Assembly: GCA_036524155.1 (NCBI GenBank)
Contig: DATDCV010000095.1
Span: forward strand, 1-18,754
DNA length: 18,754 nucleotides
Origin: DATDCV01 sp036524155
Lineage (GTDB): Bacteria > Verrucomicrobiota > Verrucomicrobiia > Limisphaerales > UBA8199
Direction of reading: 5' to 3'
The notes under the pieces were generated by a model. That model saw nothing but the letters and a program-made list of their open reading frames with translations, did not search any database and was not told the DNA's origin. A program made the translations under genes and the position numbers. Numbering within the stretch: position 1 is the stretch's first letter; every line of letters begins with the position of its first letter. Positions 1-7,532 of this stretch are shown piece after piece.

Positions 1-103
1 ATGACCGAGACAAGGGCTCCCCCGAAATGTTATTTCCAGCCTTTCGGGCTCCGCCGACTGAGACTGGACCCGGTCGCTCCCGCTGGCCGGACTGCCCCGC
101 CAC
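1..103. other. Downstream flank of the response regulator, no gene seen
   Basis: Short stretch past the stop codon of the minus-strand response regulator. A small AGCC/GGCT hairpin with a 5-nt loop lies at 39-51, but its stem is only 4 bp and no T-run follows it on the minus strand, so I do not call a terminator. Nothing else is supported. Confidence 0.4.
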
Positions 104-739
104 TCAGGGAATTGAAGAGTCAGCAGCATTAAGCACCTCCAGCGCTCGCACGGTGGCGGCGCCCCGGGTTTCAACCCCGAGTTTTTCGAATATTTCCTGG
201 ACGTGCTTTTTCACGGTTGACTCGGTGATACCAAGAATGGTGGCGATATCCGAGTTTGTCTTGCCTTGTGAGAGCCAGAGAAGCGTTTCCGATGCCCGGG
301 GCGTGAGACCCAGCTTTAGCAGGGGTTGAGCTGAAGAGAAATCCGGCTTGAACTCACGCTTCACCTGTCTTGCGGAACGGCTGAGGCGCGCTTCAATCGC
401 CTGGACCAGGTCGTTGTTGGCGACGGGCTTGGTGAGGTAATCATCGGCGCCGAGGTTCATGCCACTGCGAAGATCATCTTTTTCGCCTTTAGCCGTCAGG
501 AAGATGAAGGGAATTAAGGCCAGTTTGGAATCGGCTTGCAGGGCGCGCAAGACGCCGTAACCGTCCAATTCCGGCATCGTGACGTCGCACAGGATCAAAT
601 CGGGCCTCTCCCGTTGCGCCATTTCCACCCCCCGTCGCCCGTTCTCAGCCGCGAGGGGCTCGTACTCCCTATAGCGGAGGAGCGCGGTGATGTTGCGAAG
701 CATCTCGGGTTCGTCCTCAATCACCAGAATCCTTTTCAT
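104..739 (-). CDS. Response regulator, REC receiver plus LuxR-type DNA-binding domain
   Basis: A 211-residue cytoplasmic two-component response regulator and transcription factor. Residues 3-120 form a receiver domain: acidic pocket E8/D9, phospho-acceptor D52 in 'LILCDVTMPELDG', switch T82 and conserved K104 in 'YLTKP'. Residues 145-200 form a LuxR/NarL-type helix-turn-helix ('LTPRASETLLWLSQGKTNSD', then 'ITESTVKKHV'), so phosphorylation should control DNA binding. The start ATG (739) overlaps the stop of the upstream kinase in an ATGA, so the two are translationally coupled and are almost certainly cognate partners. All key receiver residues are present and the length is normal for the family. 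The target genes are not shown by sequence; the divergent promoter region at 4129-4422 is a candidate by position only. Confidence 0.93.
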   Translation of the reverse strand: MKRILVIEDEPEMLRNITALLRYREYEPLAAENGRRGVEMAQRERPDLILCDVTMPELDGYGVLRALQADSKLALIPFIFLTAKGEKDDLRSGMNLGADDYLTKPVANNDLVQAIEARLSRSARQVKREFKPDFSSAQPLLKLGLTPRASETLLWLSQGKTNSDIATILGITESTVKKHVQEIFEKLGVETRGAATVRALEVLNAADSSIP

Positions 740-3700
740 AGCTTGGCTCCAAAAACCGGCAGCCGGACGGTCACGGTGGTGCCCTGTCCCACTTTGCTAT
801 CGATCCGCACCCTGCCGTGGTGCAGCTCCACGCAACGCTTTACCAGCAGAAGGCCCAAGCCGGTGCCGGCCCGGGTTCCGACGTTGGCGCCACGATGGAA
901 GGCCGTAAACAGCATTTGTTGATCGTCCTCAGAAATCCCTATCCCTTCATCGCGGATGACGCATAGAGCTTCAGCGGAATCGCGCTCGATCGCAAATCGG
1001 ACGCAGGCTCCCGGTTCGGAATACTTCACCGCGTTGCTCAGCAGGTTGGTAAAGATGTGCTCCAGCAATCGCTCGTCCGCGAGCGCCTGCGGCAGGGACG
1101 AGGCTACCGAAACCTCGATGGGGCAGCAGCGGCTGGTGGCGGAAAGAACCTCATCCACGATGCGGGGGCAAAAGATGTTCAGGTCCAGCGCTGAGGGCCT
1201 AAACTCCAATCTACCGGCATCCAGCCGGCTGAGGACCAGGATCTCTTCCATCATCCCGGCCATGCGGCGCGTGTTTCCGATGATGGACGCGAGCTGTTCG
1301 TCCCGTTCAGCCGGCTGCATTTTCTGAAAGAATTCACGCAGCAGTTCGGCTGAAGATTGGATAATCGCCAACGGCGTGCGGAACTCGTGGGACACCATGG
1401 AGACGAAATTGCCTTTGAGCTGGCTGAGTTCCTTTTCCCGGCCGAGCGCTTTTCTCATTTCAACTTCCGCTTGTTTGCGTTCAGTGATGTCCAGGACCAT
1501 GGAGAGCACATGGGGCACGTCATTCAGCCTGATGGTCTCAGCCGACAGCAGGATCGTGAATACCTGGCCGCGGCGATCGCGCCAGCGGCACTCCCTTTGA
1601 CGGATGGAGCCGATGCTAAGGAGCTCGTCCCAGCACAGCCTGCGTTCGGCGAGATTTGCCCAAATGCCCAGTTCGGCCGAGGTCCGGCCCAGAACTTCCT
1701 CCCGGGTGCATCCCAGCCAACTCACAAACGCCTCATTGGCCAGGACGTACTTCTCGTCACTCACCCGCATCATGCTGATGAATATGGGACTGGCTTCGAA
1801 GGCGGCACTGAACCGCGCTTCACTCTCCCGCAGCCGGGCCTCACTGGCCCGCAACTCCGCTTCAGCTTGTTTCCGTTCGGTAATGTCCAGCCCGAGAGTC
1901 AGCATGTGCGGCACGCGGTTTAGCTGGATCACTTCGGAGGACAGCAGCATCGTGTACCGTTTCCCGCTGCGGTTGCGGAAACGGCACTCGCGCGCGCGAA
2001 TGGAGCCGGTTCGGCGCAAATCGTCCCAATAGGCTTCGCGATCTTCCTGGCTCTCCCAGACGGTGAGCTCGGTCGTGTTTCGCCCCAGAATTTCCTCGCG
2101 GCTGTGCCCTGACCAGGTCACGAACGCGTCATTGATCAGCACAAACCGCCCATCGCTCAAGCGGGCGATGCCGAAGAAGATCGGACTTGCCTGGAACGCC
2201 ACGCTGAACCGCGTTTCGCTTTCTGCCAGTGCGGTCTGGGCGCGCTTCCGTTCGATGCCCAGCGCGATCGAGTCCGCTATCGACCCAAGTGCCTTCAAAA
2301 CGTCAGGAGCGAGGGGGCGCCGGGCGAACAGGGCCAGCACCCCCAGAACCCGGTCCTCCAACAGCAGCGGGTAGCCGGCAAACGCGATCATCCCCTCGCG
2401 TCTGGCCCATTCTTTGTCGCTCACCCGGACGTCGGTTTGCACGCTATTGGTCAAATGGGGCTTCTTTTCCTGGGCGATAAGACCGATCTTGTACTGACCT
2501 ACTTTGACCTGGCTGTGGAGTCCATCCAAGTGAGTGTAACAACCGGCACTGGCTTGGAGTTCCAGGGTCTGTGTTGCTTCGTTGAGGGTCCAGATGCGGG
2601 TGAAGGCGACGTCCAAATGCCTCACCACCAGTTCGGCGCATTGCTGGAGCATGGCCGGCAATTCGGTAGCGGCATTAAGGGCTAGCGCCACTTCGTTGCT
2701 CAACGTGGAGGTGCGCACGCGCGCGTTGAGCGCTTCCTCAGCGCGAATACGCTGCTCGATTTCACGGCGCAGCTCCCGATTGGCTTCCTGCAACGCGTGT
2801 TCAGACTGCTTCCGCTCCGTAATATCCGTGATGAACGCCTGTATGATCTGACGCCCGCTCCATTGAATTCGTGTCAAGGCCACCTCCAGTGGCACCTCCT
2901 TGCCCTGCGGAGTGCGGCTCAGCCATTCGAAACGTGCGCTGCCGTTGGCCATGCATTCTTGAATATACTTTCGGGCCAAGACCGCGGAGCTTTCACCGTT
3001 GGGCTGGAACGGGGGCGAAGTCTCGCTCGGATGTCTGCCCAAAACCTCCTGGGGGCTTTGGCACCCCAAAATCCGCACCGCCGCGGGATTCACCTCGAGA
3101 ATCTGGTTCTCGTCGTGAAGAGTGATTCCCTGACTGGAGCCTTCGAAGAGCGCCCGAAACTTTTCCTCCGACTCGCGCAGCGTCTGCTCCGCGCGCTTCC
3201 GCTCCGTGTTATCAATAATGCTGGCGCGAACCAGATTTTGACCCTCTGCCGGCAGGCGCAGCAGCCGTACCTCGGTCGGGATGAGACGGCCATCGGGCTG
3301 CCGGTGGGTCCATTCAAAAACCGGCGTGCCCCCCGTGAGCGCTTCCTCCATTTTTTCGCGGGCCATCTCACTGGAGCGACGGCCGCACGGTTGAAACTCA
3401 GGACTCACCTCCGCAGGCGTCAACTCGGTCAATTTTGCCATCGGCACCCCATAAAGGCGGCAGGCATGATCATTGCCGAACAAAAAGCGCCCGGTGTCTC
3501 CCTCAAATACAACGATGGCCTCCGGAGCGTGTTCGACCAGTGCGCGAAATCGCGCCTCGCTGGTCTTGAGTTCGGCCGTGCGCCCGGCCACGCGACGCTC
3601 CAGGGACTGGTTCAATTCCCGTAAACGGCACTCAGCCCTTTTGCGTTCCGAAATGTCGCGGGCAACGACCACATGCAGGCTCCGCCCTCGCAGGAGGATC

Positions 3701-4128
3701 GGCGTAGCTGAGACTTCCAGGGGAATGTCCCGGCCATCCATCCGCCGCATGAGCCATTCGAACCGATACCCCCGGTGCTGTTCCACCAGAGTGGTAATCT
3801 GCGCCGCCTTTTCCCCGGTGGGCGAGTCGTCGGCCTGGACGGGCGGAGAGAGATCCTCAAGCCGTGCCCCGAGAAGGTTGGCTTTGTCCCGCGCGCCGAT
3901 CAACTCGACTGCCGCCTGGTTACAGTCCGCCACAACCCCGGCTTGAGGGTCAACCAGCCAAATCGCATCAGCACTCCGCTCAAACAGGCTTTCGAACACA
4001 GGAGCATCCTGCCCCACGAACCCGCAGGCCGCACTGGCACTTTCGCCCCGGTCACGGGTTGAGCCCCTCGGAGCATTCATGGGTTCATAGTCGATTTGAC
4101 CGCGGCCCGCCGGCGTCAGTCGCCTCAA
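736..4128 (-). CDS. Soluble multi-PAS/GAF sensor histidine kinase
   Basis: A 1130-residue histidine kinase without any membrane segment, so a cytoplasmic sensor. Domain order by residue: PAS1 about 43-165, PAS2 190-315, PAS3 320-440, coiled linker 440-470, GAF 475-625, PAS4 635-755, PAS5 770-888, HisKA 900-970 with phospho-acceptor H914 in 'SMVSHEFRTPL', and HATPase_c 1015-1125 with N box 'NLLSNAVKYS' (N1032), G1 box 'DEGIGIS' and G2 box 'GTGLGL'. Each PAS ends in a 'DITERK'-type linker. It autophosphorylates on H914 and should pass the phosphate to the regulator encoded immediately downstream (ATGA overlap). The TTG at 4128 has a GGAGGG 5 nt upstream (4134-4139); the alternative in-frame ATG at 4080 (residue 17) has no clear ribosome-binding site. 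PAS4/PAS5 and PAS2/PAS3 look like internal duplications. The signals sensed cannot be read from the sequence. Confidence 0.93.
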   Translation of the reverse strand: MRRLTPAGRGQIDYEPMNAPRGSTRDRGESASAACGFVGQDAPVFESLFERSADAIWLVDPQAGVVADCNQAAVELIGARDKANLLGARLEDLSPPVQADDSPTGEKAAQITTLVEQHRGYRFEWLMRRMDGRDIPLEVSATPILLRGRSLHVVVARDISERKRAECRLRELNQSLERRVAGRTAELKTSEARFRALVEHAPEAIVVFEGDTGRFLFGNDHACRLYGVPMAKLTELTPAEVSPEFQPCGRRSSEMAREKMEEALTGGTPVFEWTHRQPDGRLIPTEVRLLRLPAEGQNLVRASIIDNTERKRAEQTLRESEEKFRALFEGSSQGITLHDENQILEVNPAAVRILGCQSPQEVLGRHPSETSPPFQPNGESSAVLARKYIQECMANGSARFEWLSRTPQGKEVPLEVALTRIQWSGRQIIQAFITDITERKQSEHALQEANRELRREIEQRIRAEEALNARVRTSTLSNEVALALNAATELPAMLQQCAELVVRHLDVAFTRIWTLNEATQTLELQASAGCYTHLDGLHSQVKVGQYKIGLIAQEKKPHLTNSVQTDVRVSDKEWARREGMIAFAGYPLLLEDRVLGVLALFARRPLAPDVLKALGSIADSIALGIERKRAQTALAESETRFSVAFQASPIFFGIARLSDGRFVLINDAFVTWSGHSREEILGRNTTELTVWESQEDREAYWDDLRRTGSIRARECRFRNRSGKRYTMLLSSEVIQLNRVPHMLTLGLDITERKQAEAELRASEARLRESEARFSAAFEASPIFISMMRVSDEKYVLANEAFVSWLGCTREEVLGRTSAELGIWANLAERRLCWDELLSIGSIRQRECRWRDRRGQVFTILLSAETIRLNDVPHVLSMVLDITERKQAEVEMRKALGREKELSQLKGNFVSMVSHEFRTPLAIIQSSAELLREFFQKMQPAERDEQLASIIGNTRRMAGMMEEILVLSRLDAGRLEFRPSALDLNIFCPRIVDEVLSATSRCCPIEVSVASSLPQALADERLLEHIFTNLLSNAVKYSEPGACVRFAIERDSAEALCVIRDEGIGISEDDQQMLFTAFHRGANVGTRAGTGLGLLLVKRCVELHHGRVRIDSKVGQGTTVTVRLPVFGAKL

Positions 4129-4422
4129 GGGCGCCCTCCGTCGGCCGGGAACGGCGCTGGCCGGCCGGCAAGAAAGCCCTGGAACTCCCTGCTAATGGCG
4201 GTCATCGGGTTGAAGAGTTTGGGATCACCTGATAACACCATAAACTCACCTGAACATCTTTACAAGCCGGACTGAAACCACGGCCTGCGAACCGGAACCG
4301 GAACGCATCCAAGAATCGGTCGGCGCAGGGTGGCGAGCGTCCGGGGCCATCGGGCTGGCTCCTTAGTCCCATTGCCCTGCGCTCGATTCTCGGGAAGAGG
4401 ATAGCGTCGAGAACAACACATT
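4129..4422. other. Divergent intergenic control region
   Basis: This 294-bp gap separates the divergently transcribed kinase operon and ECF sigma gene and must hold both promoters. It contains a ribosome-binding sequence for the kinase (minus strand, 4134-4139), GC-rich palindromic stretches with GGCCGGCC near 4160-4170, and a TCACCTGA direct repeat. A weak sigma-70-like pair facing right (TTGAAG at 4210-4215 and GATAAC at 4231-4236, 15-bp spacer) is possible but poor. No small gene is apparent. Confidence 0.5.
4225..4253. promoter_or_regulatory. TCACCTGA direct repeat, candidate operator
   Basis: Two identical 8-bp copies of TCACCTGA (4225-4232 and 4246-4253) lie 21 bp apart start to start, about two helical turns, on the same DNA face, inside the divergent promoter region. 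This geometry suits a dimeric or tandem regulator. Which protein binds is unknown; the LuxR-type regulator encoded at 104-739 is the nearest candidate. Eight-base repeats can occur by chance, so this is tentative. Confidence 0.3.
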
Positions 4423-5001
4423 ATGAACTGCGCTATGGCTCCGGATGATTTTGAACAGGTCGTGTCCCAATGGTATGAACCTCTCTACCGATTCGCCTTC
4501 AGCCTGGTACGCACGGAGGCCGACGCGTGCGATCTGACTCAGCACACGTTCTATATCTGGGCGACTAAGCGCCATCAGTTGCGGGATCGCAGCAAGGTCA
4601 AATCGTGGCTGTTTACGATCCTGCACCGCCAGTTTCTTGGTATCTGCGAACGAGCTATGCGTTTTCCGCATGTCGAGCTGAGCGTGGCGGATGAAGAGTT
4701 GCCCCTCGTCCTGCCGGAAGGGGTCAACACGCTTGACGGGGTGCGGGCGCTCAAGTTTCTCGGGGAGGTGCGAGAACCCTACCGGGCGGCGCTTACCCTT
4801 TTTTATGTCGAGGACTATTCTTATCGGGAAATCGCTGACATCTTGAAAGTCCCAATCGGCACCGTTCGGTCCCGTGTATCCCGGGGCATCGCGCAGCTCA
4901 AACACTCGATCCTCATGGTCACAAGCGCATCGAGTTGGCCCCAGAATGCCGGAGACCGGGAGTCCGCGTGCTCCCGGGAGATGACCAGCTTAAGCGCTTG
5001 A
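4423..5001 (+). CDS. ECF-type RNA polymerase sigma factor
   Basis: A 192-residue extracytoplasmic-function sigma factor with only regions 2 and 4, as expected for the group. Region 2 spans about residues 10-75 ('YEPLYRFAFSLVR', then 'DACDLTQHTFYIW' and 'KSWLFTILHRQFL'), which binds core polymerase and the -10 element. Region 4 spans about 108-162 ('YRAALTLFYVEDYSYREIAD' followed by 'PIGTVRSRVSRGIAQLK'), the helix-turn-helix for the -35 element. A 30-residue serine-rich tail follows. An alternative start is the ATG at 4435 (residue 5). No strong ribosome-binding site precedes either. No intact anti-sigma gene follows; the next gene is the repeat protein 323 bp downstream on the same strand, a plausible target or partner. 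Confidence 0.9.
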   Translation: MNCAMAPDDFEQVVSQWYEPLYRFAFSLVRTEADACDLTQHTFYIWATKRHQLRDRSKVKSWLFTILHRQFLGICERAMRFPHVELSVADEELPLVLPEGVNTLDGVRALKFLGEVREPYRAALTLFYVEDYSYREIADILKVPIGTVRSRVSRGIAQLKHSILMVTSASSWPQNAGDRESACSREMTSLSA

Positions 5002-5324
5002 CGAGAAAGTAGCCCTTGGTAGCGACGGTTGGCTGCGGCGTCGCACGTTGGCGTGCTATTCCCATTGAAATTACTTGGTGCGTCTAGAGAGGCCAGGCCG
5101 TTCCGGTTTTGTACGACTGCCGGCCGGGGGGTAGTTGCTGGCGGCTATACGCACTGGTCCGGCGGCTGCGGTTGTTTCGGGAGTGACAGAGGATTGAGCC
5201 ATTGCGTCGAGCAAACTGATGGCCTACTCTTTTGCCGGTGAACGGCTTGAGTGTTGGATTTGTATCGGGAGGTATCCTTGCCAGGCTGGCGCGACAAAAC
5301 GTTTAGGTTCAGTCACAAGAGTTT
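5002..5324. other. Gap with possible traces of a decayed reading frame
   Basis: No intact gene is seen in these 323 bases. From 4980 one frame reads 'GDDQLKRLTRK' before a stop, and an ATG at 4946 opens a 12-codon frame one base out of register with it. Short protein-like runs ('WLRRRTLACYSH', 'LLAAIRTGPAAAVVSGVTED') follow in another frame, broken by several stops. An anti-sigma gene often sits directly after an ECF sigma gene, so this could be its remnant, but the similarity is too weak to call. A 70-codon frame at 5029-5241 has no recognisable content. Confidence 0.3.
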
Positions 5325-7532
5325 ATGAACCCGAAGGTCATCATCGGCGGCATGCTGGTTGTCGTCGGCGCAGTCGGTGTGGGCTACTTTCTCGGGAAGC
5401 AGGGGGTGGTTGCCGTCAATACACCTGGGATAGTATCGCAGCAGCAAAACCTGGCAGAGCGGCCGACGAAGATACCCGCCGTCCACAGCCGCGGGACAAA
5501 GGCTGGCCCGACGGACGAAGCGGGACCTGCGACATCCCACCTCGCAGCGAGGCTGCAAACCCTTAACGCGGGTGATGTCTTCCGTTCCGGAGAATGGCGA
5601 AGGGCCCTCGATGAAGTCAGGCCGGCAGAAATGCCGGCGCTGCTGGCAGCTCTGGAGAAGAACCCGTCAAAATCCGCCCGTGATGGGTTACGAGGCCAGT
5701 TGCTGTCGCGTTGGGCGGAGAGCGACCCTGCGGCCGCGATGGCCTACGCAAACACGCAGCGGACCAAAAACGCCCGGGAGCAGGCAATGCTGGCCGTTCT
5801 GCGCGGCTGGAGTGAAAAGGACCCGGAGGGAGCGGCGGTGTGGGCGAAGGAACTTGCTCCGGGGCCATTTCGCAATTCAGCGATCAACAGCGTCGTCAAC
5901 AACCTGGCTTTAGCAGACCCGCAGGCTGCGCTGGAGCTGCAGCAAACCACCGGGGGCAACCGCCAGTGGCAGTATGGTTACGTAAGCAGCATTTTCAATT
6001 CGTGGGCGGAAAAAGACGTCGTTGCCGCTGCCTCCAAAGCGGTCGAACTGCCGCCGGGCCAGCAACGCTTGCAGGCGTTGCAGGCGGTGGCCTCAAACTG
6101 GGCCGCGAAGGACCCGCAGCAGGCGATCGCGTGGGCTAATTCCCTTGCGAACCCAAACGATAAGCGCAGTGTGATAGGATCCATCGTCTCGCAGTGGGCC
6201 GGCAGCGATCTGGACGCGGCGGTTGCGTGGGTACAGGGGCAGCCGGAGGGCGCCGTGAAGCAGAACGCATTAAGCAGCCTCAGCTCCCAGTGGGCACAAT
6301 CGGATCCGAAAGGCGCGCTTGCATTTGCGCAGAACTTGCCGCCGGGCAGCGCACGGAACAGCCTGCTTGGAAACGTGGTCAGCCAGTGGGCGCAGCAGGA
6401 TGCGACTGCGGCGCTGGAGTACGTGCAGGGCCTTCAGTCCGCCTCGGAGCGGAACCGTGTCATGCAAAGCATCGTTTCCAGCCTTTCCTGGCAGGATCCG
6501 AAGACCGCCGCCGCCTTCGTTACCGCGATGCCGCCGGGAAACGGGCAGAACATGGCCGTCAACCAACTCATCCATTCCCTTGCCCAGAATGATCCGGCAG
6601 CCGCCATGGAGTGGATCCAGACGCTACCTGAGGGTTCGGCCAAACGGAATGCGCTCCAGGGCGTTTCCTGGCAGCTCGCCCAGAGCGATCCCAAAGCCGC
6701 CGCGGCTTTCGCTGGCACTCTTCCGCCAAGCCAGGAGCGCGATATGTTCATCAGCAATATCGCCAGTCAATGGAGCCAGTGGGATGTGGACGGCGCGATC
6801 CAGTGGGCGACTCAGTTGCCTGAAGGACGGGCCAAACAGAACGCGCTCGGCAATCTCGGCCCCGCCTGGGCACAACATGACCCCGACGGCGCGGCCGCGT
6901 TTGGACAGACCCTGCCGGCGGAACAACAGAATCGTTTCTTTTCGAGCATGGCCAGTTCAATGGCAGCCAATGATTCGAAAACTGCGATTGAATGGGCAGA
7001 CCGCTTGCCCGCGGGCGGTGCTCGCGACTCTTTCCTGGGCGGGATTGCCTCAGGCATTGCCCAGAACTCCCCAGAAGAAGCGGCGAAGTTCGTCTCCGGC
7101 CTGCCGCCGGGAAGCGCTCAGGATAACGCCGCCATATCGGTCGTATCACAATGGAGCTACGCGGACCCGAAAGGGGCGGCGGCGTGGGTTTCGAGTTTTC
7201 CGCAAGGTCAGAACCGCGATAGCGCTATCCAGAGTGTCATCTCGACCTGGGCGCGCGAAGCCCCGAAGGCCGCCGGCGAATGGCTCGCCACGCTGCCGGC
7301 CGACAGAGGTCAGGAACGGGCGATCCAAACCTTCGTGAACCAGACCTCGTGGCAATACCCCGATCTGGCCGCCGCATGGGTGACCAAGATGCCGGAGGGC
7401 GGACAACGCGACATGATGATCGAAAATGTCGCCCGCCAATGGTTGCAGACTGATCCAACCGCGGCCAGGACCTGGATCGCCCAGACTCCGCTGCCAGACG
7501 ACCGTAAAGAACGTCTCCTGAAGCAGCGTTAG
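5325..7532 (+). CDS. Membrane-anchored or exported protein of 19 tandem 32-residue helical repeats
   Basis: A 735-residue protein of unknown function. Residues 5-24 ('VIIGGMLVVVGAVGVGYFLG') are a hydrophobic anchor or uncleaved signal, followed by a polar linker to about 125. From W130 (nt 5712) to the C-terminus I count 19 units of 31-33 residues with the pattern W-[AS]-x-x-D-P-x-x-A-x-x-[WF]-x-x-x-L-P-x-G-x-x-[RK]-x-x-A-[IL]-x-x-[VI]-x-x-[QS]. The DP turn, alternating small and aromatic positions and the LPxG break suggest two helices per unit, stacking into an alpha-solenoid similar in principle to TPR/HEAT scaffolds. No catalytic motif is visible. The solenoid is predicted to lie outside the cytoplasmic membrane and probably mediates protein or ligand binding. 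It follows an ECF sigma gene on the same strand. Start ATG at 5325 has only a weak upstream CAAGAG. Confidence 0.8.
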   Translation: MNPKVIIGGMLVVVGAVGVGYFLGKQGVVAVNTPGIVSQQQNLAERPTKIPAVHSRGTKAGPTDEAGPATSHLAARLQTLNAGDVFRSGEWRRALDEVRPAEMPALLAALEKNPSKSARDGLRGQLLSRWAESDPAAAMAYANTQRTKNAREQAMLAVLRGWSEKDPEGAAVWAKELAPGPFRNSAINSVVNNLALADPQAALELQQTTGGNRQWQYGYVSSIFNSWAEKDVVAAASKAVELPPGQQRLQALQAVASNWAAKDPQQAIAWANSLANPNDKRSVIGSIVSQWAGSDLDAAVAWVQGQPEGAVKQNALSSLSSQWAQSDPKGALAFAQNLPPGSARNSLLGNVVSQWAQQDATAALEYVQGLQSASERNRVMQSIVSSLSWQDPKTAAAFVTAMPPGNGQNMAVNQLIHSLAQNDPAAAMEWIQTLPEGSAKRNALQGVSWQLAQSDPKAAAAFAGTLPPSQERDMFISNIASQWSQWDVDGAIQWATQLPEGRAKQNALGNLGPAWAQHDPDGAAAFGQTLPAEQQNRFFSSMASSMAANDSKTAIEWADRLPAGGARDSFLGGIASGIAQNSPEEAAKFVSGLPPGSAQDNAAISVVSQWSYADPKGAAAWVSSFPQGQNRDSAIQSVISTWAREAPKAAGEWLATLPADRGQERAIQTFVNQTSWQYPDLAAAWVTKMPEGGQRDMMIENVARQWLQTDPTAARTWIAQTPLPDDRKERLLKQR
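5712..7529 (+). repeat. 19 tandem degenerate coding repeats of about 96 bp
   Basis: In-frame units of 31-33 codons, each usually opening with TGG-GC (Trp-Ala/Ser) and carrying a GAT/GAC-CC (Asp-Pro) step five codons in. The DNA copies have diverged while the protein pattern is kept, indicating an old expansion under selection. Units 3, 9-11, 14 and 15 replace the leading Trp with Leu, Met or Ile; unit 15 replaces Asp-Pro with Ser-Pro and unit 17 with Ala-Pro. Confidence 0.8.

Noticed and set aside
39..51. AGCC/GGCT hairpin as a terminator for the two-component operon
   Set aside because: Stem of only 4 bp and no T-run on the transcribed side.
2797..3624. A 275-codon plus-strand frame inside the kinase gene
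   Set aside because: Antisense to intact PAS domains of the histidine kinase; no own motif or start signal.
6319..7338. A 339-codon open frame on the plus strand
   Set aside because: Out-of-frame shadow of the 19-repeat protein, rich in Arg/Ser/Pro, with no recognisable domain.
5712..7529. Regular repeats as a CRISPR array or noncoding satellite
   Set aside because: Units are contiguous, in frame, diverged in DNA and constrained in protein; there are no identical repeats separated by unique spacers.
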